Assembly (NCBI GenBank): GCA_001557505.1
Contig: LSAX01000006.1
Location: forward strand, 930,001 to 994,000
Direction: 5' to 3'
DNA: 64,000 bases
From: Reticulascus tulasneorum
Lineage: Eukaryota; Ascomycota; Sordariomycetes; Glomerellales; Reticulascaceae
The position numbers were made by a program, and so were the translations under genes. Numbering within the stretch: position 1 is the stretch's first letter; every line of letters starts with the position of its first letter. Positions 24,815-36,263 of this stretch are shown here, piece after piece. The notes under the pieces were generated by a model that did no database searches, was not told where the DNA came from, and saw nothing but the letters and a program-made list of their open reading frames with translations.

Positions 24815-26662
24815 TCATGTCTCGGCACTCTTCTTCTCATTCACCTCCGGTTTGACTATATCTCTCAACTCGAACTTTGCGCGGAAGTTGTTTTGCTTGA
24901 CAAACCACGCGTTGACGAGCGTCCACTCTTGCGAGGGATCCTGGAAGTTAATCTGGTACACGTTAGCTTATTTCAACAAATGACTGTGGTCTCTCCCCTG
25001 CTCTTCTGGGAGAGAACTGGAGAAAAGACCAGTGCACCAAGGAATGAAGCTTACCTCGAACCTCCGTAGCAAGCTCGGCACGACTTTGTAGATCTCCAGC
25101 AAGCTGATATTCTTCCCAATGCACGTCCGGCTCCCCATACCGAACTGGAGCATCGCCCCGTTCATCTCCTTGATCCGCTTCTCCTCCTTGTCCGTATCCT
25201 TAGACTCATCCACCAACCACCGGTCCGGGCGGTACGCATCAACATCCTCGCCGAAAATCTCGGGCCGCCGATGAATCACCCACGCGCTGCAGCCGACAAT
25301 CGTGCCGCCCTTGACGAAATGCCCCGCGATTTCGATGCCTTGTTCGGGTACGATGCGCTCCAACGGTAGGCCGGGGGCAGGATGCAAGCGGAAGGCTTCC
25401 TTGACGCAGGCATCAAGATAAGGGAGTTTCTGACTCTCTGTCCACGTCACGAGCCCAGTTTCGATGTCTTCGAAACCACCTTCACGACCGACTCTGTCTA
25501 ACTCGTCTCTAAGCTTCTGCAACGCGGTGGGATTTCGTAGGAGATAGTAGAACACGGCAGCGAGACTGATGGCTGTGGTCTCGGAGCCCGCAAAAGCCAT
25601 ACTGACTGCCATCGTCTGTACGAGGGTATCACTCATAAACTCTGGGCGGGCTTCCCGGGCGGCTAGGAACTTGGAGAGTAGATCGGGTTGCTGTGCCTGC
25701 TTCTTAGTGGCTGTCACGGGCAAGAGTGGCTCCGACGAAGAGTTAAGTTCGGGGAGACGCTCGGCCATGCGTGCACGGGCGAAGCGTGCCACAGGAAACG
25801 TGGCATCGATGATCCCCCACTGCGAGAGTTGCAGGTACAGAGGGTTTTTGAGGAGAAAGCGATCGAGGATGGGAATTTGACCGATCTAGCACATGTTAGT
25901 CTATCATCCGTACAGTGGTGGCCGAAATCAATCTCACCGGCGCCACATATATGAACAGCTTGGCAAGGTACGAAACAATGCCATCAATATCCTCGTTCTT
26001 CTCCACGAAGCCATGCCGCTTGCTATACGTGATCTCGCCTATAACATCGAAGGCGTAAAACTGCAGCCATTGTGTAAAATCACATCCATCTGCCTTGCCA
26101 GCGAACAGCTTCGCAGTCTGGGAGAGGAATAACTTGGTCGTGTTGTCCACAAAAGGCTCGTATTGCACCAAGGCCGACATGGCAAAGGCGGAGTTGACGC
26201 ATCGTCGGAATTGCGCATGGAAGTCGTTGTCGGTGGTGCTAAACAGGGACTGGAGGCTGTGGCCCTTTACCACAGACTGCTGAACAACATAGAAGTCGGA
26301 CTAGGGGAAGATTAGCTGCATGCCAATCAGTGGCTGCGGGCCCCTCTCACCTTGATAAATCCCTTATTGAGGCCGTAGATAACTTTCAATGCTTTTGGAT
26401 CCGCAAAAGAAAGGTTGTTCGGCCCCAACCGAACAACATCCCCATACTTCTCGTGGAGTGCGAGGTGGGTTACCTCAGGCCGCTGGCCCCATACGATCCA
26501 AAACCTCCACCAGTCCGTCAAAGACGCAAGCAGTGGGCCAGGATATTTGTTGAGCCCATTGTTGTACCGATTCTTCACCAGCCAGGCAAGCAGCAGCGAG
26601 GAGGCTATCGATAGCCAATGCTGAGCAACGACATGCAGCAGTGATTCAGTGAGTCCGTGCAT
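24815..26662 (-). CDS. cytochrome P450, pisatin-demethylase-like
   Basis: Exons 26662-26351, 26300-25938, 25885-25055 and 24952-24815 all join in phase 0 to give 547 residues. An N-terminal anchor (WLSIASSLLLAWLV) is followed by the NKYPGPLLASLTDWWRFW and KYGDVVRLGPNNLSFADP blocks typical of the fungal pisatin-demethylase group. The oxygen-binding I-helix is AGSETTAIS, the ExxR motif is KEAFRLHP, and the heme loop is FGMGSRTCIGKN with the Cys ligand near residue 480. It is an ER-bound monooxygenase; the substrate is not predictable. The start is placed at MHGLTESLL; an upstream Met at 26803 adds 47 residues before the anchor. It faces the FAD oxidase tail to tail, so the two could act on the same metabolite. 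Confidence 0.93.
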
Positions 26663-29032
26663 TGTGATGGCAGTGCGGCTATCACTGACTTGCAAAGTCG
26701 AACTGGTCCCCCGAGTTTTAAGTTGTGAAAGAAGGGACTTGATCTGGGTTCCGACGCCCGTCAACCTGACCAAGTCAGCAAGCAAGTATATATGAGATGG
26801 CAACCCTTAGATCTTGTATGGACGGGTGCAGGGACTGAAGCACGGGTGTGTGGGCGGTTGAGCAGTCCCAGGTTACGTACCGGTCTGCTAATCTATGTGG
26901 TTTCTATATTGAGCCAATGCGTTACCCCGAGCTCCTCTTCAGTTGCATGCCGTGGGTGAGGGCGGTGCCGTGGTGGTGGAGATTTGGTCTAGTCTGGACG
27001 TGGAAATCCTGGTGTAGTTCGTAAGGTACGGCAGGTAATTTATCCAGGCCATGCAGCTGGCAAGGCACGATATCAATGTGCTCGAATGGGCTCGACGTAA
27101 GGCACACACATATTATGTGAAAATTGGAGTTGATGTGGCCACGCTGTGCCGCATTTTCACGGTGAGTTCTAGATCATCATGCACTTTCCGACATCTGATT
27201 CTTCCATCCACGTAATCGAGCACACGTCACAAGCCAAAGGCATATCCCGGCCAAGTCCAGGCGATGGGCCGGAGGATGGCCCTGACGACACGGTTCCTGG
27301 TGGGGCCACCATGGGCTGGTGGAAACTGGAAGGGATGCTATCGATGCTGTCATGACATCGAGTGGGTTAGGCTCGAGTAGCGCCATAAGCACGGCATAGC
27401 GTGGTCATGGCGCCGCCCTAGACTAGGCCCTACCAACATGGGAGCAGGAGGGGCATATGGTTAGTGGGAACGAGATGGGAGGGGAGATGTCATCCGCTGA
27501 AATCCACATTCGGCAGATGGTTCCTCCAACACATGTGAGAGAAAAGCTGGAGAAAGAGGCAAACCAGTCCAGGCCAAGTGCTCAGCTTTTCTGTCGTTAC
27601 CAGAGACCAGTATTCAGCCCAACTGCCAGTTAAGTGGTCACACCGCCGCTTGCGGGGCTTTGACTGGGAAATAGACAGGCAGATATTGGGGACGGCAGTT
27701 GTCTTCAAGACTCCAACTCGCCAGCTTTCTCAATAACAGCAACCGAACATGGTGTAGGGTTAGACGGGTCCTCAAAGGCGAGCAAGAATAGACCACAGGT
27801 GCAGTGCCGTATATGAGAACCGAAAGCATATGCAGCTCACGCAATAGCGTCGTCAAGGTGTCCATGGATACCAGGGCAGACCCGTGTCAGGAGGATCACA
27901 GACGGGATGGCATGCACCAATCGCTAGCTGTCCCCTTCCACATCGCATTGCGACTTGCAGAAGAGCGATTCCCAGGACGAGATCCAGTGGGCCAGCGATC
28001 CAAAATTGGGGACATTGACAGCTTGGTTTCCCCGCAACTGCGTCCGGCTGGCACGCCATCACCGGGTCCAGCTTCTGAGGTGGGGTTGCAGTCATCAGAA
28101 GTTCGGCACCATAAAATTCCAGAGCCTGATAGATCATCGGCAAAACGATCCACGGCTGACGTGGTGGTCGGATACCGTCTAATTGGCTGCGCTCCTTGCC
28201 GCAACATATCATTTGAGTCAGTACCATGGCGGCAGTGACGTTTCTACCACAGGGCGCATGTGGGTACGGTTTTGTCTCTGTACTGTACGATCAGTCGCTT
28301 GGACGTTCGGTCACGTCTGTGCTGGTTGTGTTGCGGTATGCACAAGGCTGTTTTGAGAACGGGTTCGTATCTGTCCCCAATCTGCTCGTCAACAAAATGC
28401 AACAACTTATTAGGCTGGCTGGAAAGGAAATTTGTCCTAGTTTTCTCACCGATAGCCGCTGGGTGAAGAACCGGTCATGACCGTCGGCGAGAACAGTCGG
28501 CTGCTTACTCCAATAGATCTGCCGAAATTGATGGAATTGACACCAGAGCAGCATTACATGTGTGGCGTCCTAGCTCGCCGAGTTTAATGTTCGGCAGATG
28601 TCTGGGACTGATATTGTTGGCCCGTTTTGCCCATCCACTAGCGATAGATCAGATTCGGGTGCCTCTGTGCTGACATAACCGGGGATACATGCAAAATATA
28701 CCACGTGGGTTCCATGAGAGCTCGCCTGTGCTGGTGAAGGATGACAGCCGAAGATGTGATGGTCGACGGAATTGTGCAAGTTGTAGATTGAAGGTCAAAA
28801 GTTTCAAATGGCAACGAAAGTAAGTCAACACCGAGATGGTGAGGAAAGAGCGCTTAGGTAATAGCAGCAAATGCTGTCTTTTAGTGCCTTTTTGGGCTTC
28901 TACCGCTTAAACGGCTAACCCTACAGCTGGCATTATTATCCAGAGATGAATCTAGCTGAACCAAACTGAACCGACCATGGGTATCATCATAGGCACAAGC
29001 CCCAAAACGCCAACCTTCCCTGGGGTTCAACC
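26663..29032. other. long intergenic region, no gene seen
   Basis: 2.4 kb upstream of the P450 and downstream of the next gene. Open frames of 60-144 codons overlap on both strands around 27.6-28.6 kb without motifs, splice pattern or leader. I see no remnant of a known family. Confidence 0.5.
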
Positions 29033-31513
29033 CTAGCGAAGCCTCGCAAACTCCGGAATCCGTTTGTTGGTCTCACTGGCAGTCCTCCGTGCCGCGATTT
29101 TCATCAACGTGGCCATCCCCTCGACATCTTCAACCACCCTGCCGAGTTGCACTGCTACCATCGCGAGATCTGGATTGGGTAGAATTTTGAGGACTCTCAG
29201 GAGGTACTTCTTGTCTTCGTCGGACCAAGGATCGCCTTCCACCATCTCCTGATCTTGCTCAAGCTGTTCTCCGCTAGTATTGCCGCCCCTTTCGAATCTG
29301 TCTCTGGATCCAGACATGGCGTCCTCCGATGGCCTGGGCTCTGAATGTGCCAAACCTCCAGTGTACATCTTTACGGCCATCACGAAGTCATGCCGCTCTT
29401 TTCTCTTTCTTTCTTCCTCGTCCCGCTCCCACTGTAATCTAGCTGCCTGCGCCTTCTGTACTTGTTGCGCGTAGGCCTGCTCTCGGAAAGGCTTTGCTTC
29501 GATGTATTCCACTCGCCTCCAAGCTTCTTGCATTTTCATACGGAAGTCAACGAGCAATGTCTCGAGCGAGCAGCGTTGCTTGTCCGCTTGTTCAAATACT
29601 TTTTTGGCCTTTTCCGTCTCATTCTTAGGCTCCAACGGCCGCTGTCGGAGCTCTTGGTTCATCAGGGCTGCCAGCGTGCTGGTCCAATCTACCAATCGCA
29701 GCATGATATGCAGAGTCTGCTTGGTGAACTCGAAGCCCCCATTCCTACTGCCGTCTTTGGCCTCTCCAGACATATACACTACTTCTAGGGTGAGAACCAG
29801 CATCGGTATGACTTTCTCGAATAGATCCACCACACGCGCTTTGCGTTTATTCAGATCAGTACTGTGCGTGTCAACGAGTGGCCCGAGCCGCTTCGAAGCC
29901 ATGTCGACAATGAATTTATCCATCTGTCTGAACAGATTTGGCACAAGGAACACGTTAAGGTTATCTGTGCCCCGTAGGTAGTCGTACTGCTCGTCAAAAT
30001 GCGGAGCCTTTGGAATGTTGCCGCAGACGTTCTTCAAAGAGTGGAGATACTTCCACATCCCGTTGCACTGTTGCGATTTTGGCTCAAGTTTCTTGCGTCT
30101 TGTCTCCGATATTCCCGGATCGTGGTTCTTCTGAATTCCCACTCTCCACTCGCTTGTCTGGCCGGTAAAGCCGCTCCCACCCATAAGTTTCACGAGGCGT
30201 TTCGGCAAGTTACTGGGCAAACCAACAGCTATTTGTGTTTCTCTTTGAGCTGGGGCACCCATGATGATGGAGTCATTCGCTCCAAGCCTGGCTTGGTTGA
30301 CGGTGAAGCTCTGGCTCATGTCTGTAGCCGCGGTGGGAGGAACAGCTGTGCCGGCATCTCGACAGGAAGTGCTTGCCACAGCCGTGTTTTGCATTTCTGG
30401 AGTAGCGTTGGAACCCTCCACACGTCGACTCCATTCAGCACAGTCAATCGACGGTGTTGTCGGTCGAGGCTCCTCGGTTCTTTCAGTCTCGACAGCTCGA
30501 CTCAGTAAGACCGTTTGAGAATTTGCAGGACGCAAATCTGGCGCCGGACGGCTAACGTGGGACGCTGGAGGCCTTGGGTGCTGGCCAGCTGTTTTGCCAG
30601 CACCTTTTGGAGAGATAGGTACGTCGTAAGGATCAGGTGGTCCTCGAACAATCGGAGTAGATTCCACTTCAGGATCTGGCGTATCCAATGGTTCTGAATT
30701 GCATTCTTCTTCTAGATCCGGCATCCCTATACCTGAATCAGGATTGGATCGAAGCCGCACTGCGGGATGTCTAAAACCCGGTTTGGAGGCTGGCTGCTCA
30801 GATTGGAAGCCAACAGCCAACAGCCGCTCTTCAAACGGACATTGTTGTTGCAGGCTGCTGGGACCAATGGGTTGGCTTGATGGAACGCCCTGATTGGGGC
30901 CGTCGGATAGCGTCTTGTTGATTCGATCGAAGGAGATGGCAGTGAGTGCGCAGATACTATCGTCGGCCTCCTGAGCTTCAGATGTACTGCCCAGACGTAG
31001 CTTCTTCGCTGGAGGACCATGATGTGAACGAGCGCTCGTTTGTGGTCGCTTTACCCCGGCATGCGACTTCGTGTGCGACCGAATCGATGGTTCGGCTGAC
31101 TTCTTTTCGTAGTTGCCTTTGGCCCGATTTGTTGTCTTGCTGAGGAGGCGCGCATGCCACGGCTGGATGGTCGCAGGGATATCCTCCACGTCGTCGTCAC
31201 TCGAAAATTCGTCCCCCGAGTGACGGACTTCATTGTTGATTTGTTTTTGGGCTGTTCTGGTATTCTGCAGAATCATAGGCTCGAAGGAATCGTCTCGATC
31301 GTCCTGACCAGTGCCGGCCTGCCTTCTCACTTGGACCGTGTCATCGTTGGCGAAAACGTAGGGCGAGTCTTTCCAGATTGGACGCCGCGCTTTGGATTTT
31401 CTCGACGGTTGCGTCCTGGCACTGAAGGTCATCTTGGCGTCTCGACATCCCCAAGGTTGGCAGGTTAGCACTGAGGCAAATTGCGTCGGAAAACGCGAAG
31501 TTGAAGGTGACAT
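29033..31513 (-). CDS. nuclear-looking protein with C-terminal Myb-like segment, unknown function
   Basis: A single open frame of 826 codons. The N-terminal half is polar, basic and probably disordered (SARTQPSRKSKARRPIWKD, HSGDEFSSDDDVEDIPATIQ). Residues about 480-690 look folded and helical (MWKYLHSLKNVCGNIPKAPH, MLVLTLEVVYMSGEAKDG, LHIMLRLVDWTSTLAALMNQ), followed by a charged helix (RLQWERDEEERKRKERHDFV). The C-terminus, WSDEDKKYLLRVLKIL...MVAVQLGRVVEDVEGMATLM, has the spacing of a single Myb/SANT-like repeat, which is an inference only. No exact family is recognised. The Met at residue 28 (31432) is an alternative start, because the first 27 residues are Cys/Pro-rich and could be leader. 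Confidence 0.65.
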   Translation of the reverse strand: MSPSTSRFPTQFASVLTCQPWGCRDAKMTFSARTQPSRKSKARRPIWKDSPYVFANDDTVQVRRQAGTGQDDRDDSFEPMILQNTRTAQKQINNEVRHSGDEFSSDDDVEDIPATIQPWHARLLSKTTNRAKGNYEKKSAEPSIRSHTKSHAGVKRPQTSARSHHGPPAKKLRLGSTSEAQEADDSICALTAISFDRINKTLSDGPNQGVPSSQPIGPSSLQQQCPFEERLLAVGFQSEQPASKPGFRHPAVRLRSNPDSGIGMPDLEEECNSEPLDTPDPEVESTPIVRGPPDPYDVPISPKGAGKTAGQHPRPPASHVSRPAPDLRPANSQTVLLSRAVETERTEEPRPTTPSIDCAEWSRRVEGSNATPEMQNTAVASTSCRDAGTAVPPTAATDMSQSFTVNQARLGANDSIIMGAPAQRETQIAVGLPSNLPKRLVKLMGGSGFTGQTSEWRVGIQKNHDPGISETRRKKLEPKSQQCNGMWKYLHSLKNVCGNIPKAPHFDEQYDYLRGTDNLNVFLVPNLFRQMDKFIVDMASKRLGPLVDTHSTDLNKRKARVVDLFEKVIPMLVLTLEVVYMSGEAKDGSRNGGFEFTKQTLHIMLRLVDWTSTLAALMNQELRQRPLEPKNETEKAKKVFEQADKQRCSLETLLVDFRMKMQEAWRRVEYIEAKPFREQAYAQQVQKAQAARLQWERDEEERKRKERHDFVMAVKMYTGGLAHSEPRPSEDAMSGSRDRFERGGNTSGEQLEQDQEMVEGDPWSDEDKKYLLRVLKILPNPDLAMVAVQLGRVVEDVEGMATLMKIAARRTASETNKRIPEFARLR

Positions 31514-32826
31514 GAGTTAGCAGACGCGTATAAATAAAACGCGGCTTAACGTGGAATTGTCAGCCTTGCAGCTGGGAGTCAAGGGTAACAGTGCAAATTT
31601 AAACCGTACTGTAGATCCAACACTGTCCTTCAAAAATCAAGCAAAGCCAACGCAATAATCGACCTCCCCTAATGGCTAGAGATGTTTTACTCTTATATAA
31701 CATTTAGGTAACTGACCATGTACTTCTTGCCTAGCTAGGCATTTTGAGAGCCAGCAAGTTGTCTAATCCTCACCCTGTCTTGTTGCATCTCAGCAAGCGA
31801 ATGCTCAATAACATGCCCTGGTAACCATCCAGGGTACCCTTCCGAATTCATGTCGAAGTTCAGAGTTCTCAAAGGAACAGCCCCTGGCTAGAGATGTCAG
31901 ATAGGGTTTCATGAAGTTCTGTAGTTCTCGTCACTTCTGCCTCACGGACAAGTTTCATCGCAGCCGAAAGAGCAAGCGGAATGTATCAGTACATGCCAGA
32001 CCAAGAAATCTCAAGGACTAGGTGAAGACTCGATAGAGAAGAAAAGGCTGAGCCTGCCTTCTAAATCAGCTAGGATTATTAGTCGTTGTGAATGCTGATG
32101 TTGATGTTGATGTGTGGCAGATGCAGAAAACTCGGACGGCAGCGCCTCTCATCGCATCGCATTCACCATTGGATGCCCCAATCTAGCATGGGAAAACGTC
32201 TTTCATGTCTTTCTACACTTGCTAAGGAGTACAGTATGAGAGATCAAACGAACAACAAACACTGGGCTTTATAAGTAGCAAGCTGATAAAGTAGTCGTTT
32301 GATGCAACAGACGGAGCCTGTGTGTCCAAGAGACTCCCACTCGCTAGCTAACACTCGATACGAATCTCGAAATAAATGCCGTATATTAAGCTAAGGGTAA
32401 TTGTCTGCACCCGCCCAGCATGCTATAGTATGCTACGGGATTTGGAACGAACCCGTTCGTTGTTCAACTTGTGACACGTTGAATACGTCATGAGTTTGTT
32501 GGTAATGTCATTATAATAGCCAACGAGAGCATATGTAATCGTTAGGGTGAAGTCCAGAGGACTGCAGACGAAGTCGACTAATCTTCAGATATAATGATCT
32601 CGCTCTCATCCCTCCTGGGTGACGTTACAAGACTCGCAGCCTCAAATGCCATCACCGAAAACACAGCCAAAGAAAGCACTCTGCCTGCTGACTCAGCCAT
32701 TACCAACCTCATCCACTGGACTTCAGGACTTCAACCTCATACTCACCTCGGTGAATCCTCACTCAAGCAAGCAGTTTGACCCATTCTCTCGCAAAGCAAT
32801 ATTAATCTCTCACACGCAGAGTCGCC
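31514..32826. other. divergent promoter region
   Basis: 1.3 kb between the leftward unknown gene and PTPA. It contains a short TGTTGA repeat near 32089-32108. No coding frame is supported. Confidence 0.5.
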
Positions 32827-34341
32827 ATGGATCCTCCGCCTGGCCCGCCGCCAAAACCAGCTTTCCCAACCCTCGCTCTGCTCCCACAACAGGAACCCCA
32901 TACCTTCATCGCGCCCATCAAGCGCATCGAAGAAGGCCACGACGTGCCCTTCTTCCTCACCACCCTCGCTTATCGTGACATCGGCACCTTCATCCTCCAG
33001 CTCAACCGTGCCGTGTGTCCCAGGCGCTCTACCTCCCCCGACGGCAAGGAAAGCATCCAGACCTTCCCGCTCAGCTCGCTCTCAAAAACCCGGCTCCCGG
33101 ATTCGATAAAAGGCCTGCAGGAGCTACTCGCCAAGGCAGATAGTTTTATTGATGAGGCGCCGCCAGATCCTGGACCGCGGCGGTTCGGAAACGTGAGTTT
33201 CCGGAAGTGGTCTGCGCTGCTGGAGGAGCGGGCCGGGGCGCTTCTGGAGGAAGTTCTGCCTCCTGGTGTGCTAGCTTTCGGTGGTGGGAGTGAGGATGGC
33301 AAGGTCGGACCGATGGAGGAGCTGAGGAAGTATTTCCTTGGCGGGTTTGGGAGTGCGGAAAGGTTGGACTACGGGACGGGTCATGAGTTGAGTTTCGTAG
33401 CTTTTCTAGGCTGCTTGTGGAAACTCGGAGCTTTCAGAGATGGAGAGTCAGACGAAATAGAAAGGAGTCTCGTCCTGGGCGTCATCGAGCCGTACGTTTA
33501 CTCCCCTACACATTCATCATATCACGCTAACGCTGCTCAGGTATCTAAAAGTAGTCCGCCGCCTAATCCTAACCTACACCCTCGAGCCCGCGGGCTCCCA
33601 CGGCGTCTGGGGCCTAGATGACCACTTCTTCATGCCGTACATCTTCGGCTCGGCGCAGCTCACCCGCCCCATCACCAGCTCGGAGGCGACGCCGGTCGAG
33701 GGCTCAGTCCGCGGCGCGCCGAAGACGGCGGACGTGGTCAAGCTCGCCGTCGTTGAGCGGCAGCGGGAGGAGAATATGTACTTCTCGGCCGTGGGATTCA
33801 TCAACGACGTGAAGAAGGGCCCGTTCTGGGAACACTCGCCCATCCTATTCGATGTGTCGGGGGTGCGGGATGGGTGGGGCAAGATTAACAAGGTGAGCCT
33901 CAATCCCGAACTGGAGCCACCGAGATACGTATTCTGCGTTGGCGTGCTAATGGATTGCAGGGCATGATCAAGATGTTCAACGCAGAAGTCCTCTCCAAGT
34001 TCCCAGTAGTGCAGCACTTCCCATTCGGCACGCTGTTCTCATGGGACAGGGACCCAGAGGCCGAAGCGCCGGCTCAGACGGTGCACGTTGCGAATCAACC
34101 CACCACAGCGACGCCGCCTCCACCTCCGGCGGGGACAGCAGGAACAGCGGCGCCTTGGGCTAACGCTACGAGGATGCCGGGGTCGTCAGGACCGGGTATA
34201 CCGTATTCGAGAGCACCTTGGGCAGGGACGAGCCAGGCGCCGGCTTCTACGAGACAGGTGCCTCCACCTCAAGCCCCATCTGCTGGTTCTGGGGGTGCCG
34301 ATTCTCAGCTGCCGGCTACGAAAGCACCGTGGGCAAAGTGA
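32827..34341 (+). CDS. RRD1: PP2A phosphatase activator PTPA (peptidyl-prolyl isomerase Rrd1-type)
   Basis: Exons 32827-33491, 33541-33892 and 33961-34341 give 465 residues. The PTPA core is clear: [13 protein letters not shown] near the N-terminus, [40 protein letters not shown] followed by [20 protein letters not shown], and [20 protein letters not shown]. The protein activates the PP2A catalytic subunit and has prolyl isomerase activity, in cytosol and nucleus. After the core (ending about [20 protein letters not shown]) is a Pro/Ala/Thr-rich tail of about 90 residues with repeated APWA-type motifs ([21 protein letters not shown]), seen in filamentous fungal forms and absent from yeast Rrd2. 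Both introns have GT donors and CTAA branch sites. Confidence 0.93.
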
Positions 34342-34919
34342 CGTGGCTCGAACAGACAATGACAGGCTGAAAAGTATGGGAAATCATGGTAGGCCAAGTT
34401 AAGACACGTGCTTGGGGTAGCCCAAGATTTTTGCTGGCCGTGTTGAAGGCTGGAAAGATGATCAGGGCTGTGGGAGGACACTGGTGGCTCAAAATGAGAG
34501 CTACTGTCGCCGGACAGCGTAGCCCTCACGCCCGGAGTTTTAGTAGTCTACCAGCAGGAGTGCAGCATATATGGCAGAAGAACCTGGGGCTGCGTTGAGA
34601 CCAACACTCATAGAGTTCGTCTCTATACCGTACAAGAGGCAGACGAAGGCACGAAGAAGATGATGTATGAAGAATGTAAGATTCATTCAGCTTCACTAAT
34701 GGGTATCCGACGAAATCAAACAAAATTAAAGACCAAAAAGGGTCTAAGCACAATGCAACCCCTCCATCTGCATCCCCTCGAGAAAGCAACACCTAGCATT
34801 AGGCTCATCCACATTATACTAGCAAATCAGAGACATCCTTGCATGCGTGATGGAGAATCAGGCCCGAAGTAGGCGCTGGTTGAACCAGGGCGAATCCAGA
34901 TTGGAGGTCCTCATCCCGT
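34342..34919. other. convergent intergenic spacer
   Basis: 3' regions of PTPA and the small Ala/Pro-rich gene. Nothing else is seen. Confidence 0.55.
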
Positions 34920-35672
34920 CTAAGCAGCGGGGGTATCGACCTTCTTCTCCTCGGGCTTGGGTGCTTCGGTGGTCGCAGCGGGAGCTGGGGGCGCGGCCTC
35001 GGTGGCGGGAGCTTCGGTAGCTGGCTCGGGAGCCTTGGGGGCTTCAGTGGCAACAACCGGGGCGGGGACTGTAGTTATGTGCGTTAGCACGTCTCGCGAT
35101 TCAACGCCGTACGTCTTTGGTAAATCTTACCAGGCTCGGTGGCGGGCGCCGGCTCAGTGGTAGCAGGAGCAGGAGCAGGAACCTCAGTCTCGGCGGCCTT
35201 GACTGGCTCGGTCGCGGGAACAGCGGGTTCGGCTAGTTGATGTTAGCGCCTCGTCTCATCGTGGGCATGTGGAGGTGCGTCGTGGAGAGACATACTAGGG
35301 GGCGCGGCTGGGGGAGCAGCGTCAGTCTTGGTAGCCTCCGTGACGGGAGCAGTGGTGGTGGCAGGAGCCTCTGCGGGGGCAGCAGCGTCGGGCTTCTTCG
35401 CGTCCTTCTTCTTGAAGATGGACTTGAGCTTGGCCTTGAGGTTATTCAGGGCCTCGGGTGCTAGATAGAGCATTGTCAGCACGTAGACCCAGCGGTTGTC
35501 TGGTGCGTGGCATTTCGCCAACGATGTCTCCATGATCGGCCGGGTTGAGACATTCGAAGTCGTGTTGTGGGGAGAGGAGCGAGACACAGGTCCTTATCTC
35601 TTGTCCTCGCTCCTCGTGTTGCGAGCAGCGGGCAGTACGGCAAATGGGGGATGACTCACGAACTCCAGGCAT
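34920..35672 (-). CDS. small Ala/Pro/Thr/Glu-rich protein, four exons, unknown function
   Basis: Exons 35672-35660, 35460-35296, 35232-35131 and 35068-34920 join in phase 1 throughout to give 142 residues. The first exon is only 13 nt (MPGV plus one base). All three introns have strong GTGAGT/GTATGT/GTAAGA donors and a CTAAC or CTGAC branch, which is the main support for the model. After a short basic helix (EALNNLKAKLKSIFKKKDAK) the protein is almost wholly Ala, Pro, Thr, Glu and Val in PATEAPA-like repeats, ending EEKKVDTPAA. It is highly expressed-looking in codon choice (C-ending codons). I do not recognise a family, and no signal peptide or membrane segment is present. Confidence 0.75.
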
Positions 35673-36045
35673 GATGACTGATTAAAGGGCTGTGAAGTCT
35701 AGAAATGGGTCCTGTTGAGTGGGAAGTTAGGGATGATGTTTTCAAAACGTTATTCCCAGAGTTACAAAGCAGACGTGATGGTTCAAGAAGAAGAAATCGG
35801 AGGAAGAGGAAGAGTGAGGAGTGAGGAGGGCGAGGATTGGTTTAATCCCCCCGACGGTCATTTGGTTGCCAGGGTCTCATCAGCCCAGCCCCCATACCCT
35901 ACCTACCCTACTTCGTACATACCATGCCATGCCATAATGTGCCAAAGCAGGCCAGGCGACCATGAGACTGCGAGTGAGAGGGGAGCTTGGACACCCATGG
36001 CAGATGCACGGCCGTGGAGCTAACCGCTTTGTAATGGTACTAAGG
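35673..36045. other. unique DNA left of the transposon pair
   Basis: Ordinary base composition up to the transposon border. It includes a CCTACCTACCCTAC motif at 35897-35911 and the CTAAGGTAGGCGGTAGG stretch into which the left element inserted. Confidence 0.6.
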
Positions 36046-36056
36046 TAGGCGGTAGG
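36046..36056. repeat. target-site duplication, outer copy, left element
   Basis: TAGGCGGTAGG directly abuts the left terminal repeat. Its partner at 38912-38922 is TAAGCGGTAAG, with 9 of 11 positions identical and both differences G-to-A. Confidence 0.8.
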
Positions 36057-36263
36057 AGTCCGGTTAACGGGACACCATGGATCTATTAAGGGGACATAAC
36101 ATTATACCTGATTAGGTAGCTCAATTAAAAGGTACCTGGATTTTGCTAATAAACATAGCTAAATCGTAAATACTTCTCGATTAACGAACTTGACGTGTCC
36201 TGGCCTGGGAATCCCTCTGTTAGAATAGTAATAGCAAGAGTAAAATTAAAGTTATTTATAATT
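36057..36263 (+). repeat. terminal inverted repeat, copy A outer end
   Basis: About 207 bp. It pairs with 38705-38911 (coordinate sum 74968), differing almost only by transitions, and stops matching after GTTATTTATAATT. Confidence 0.85.

Noticed and set aside
27804..28238. overlapping 100-144-codon frames on both strands upstream of the P450
   Set aside because: No family signature or splice logic, and equal openness on both strands, so treated as non-coding.
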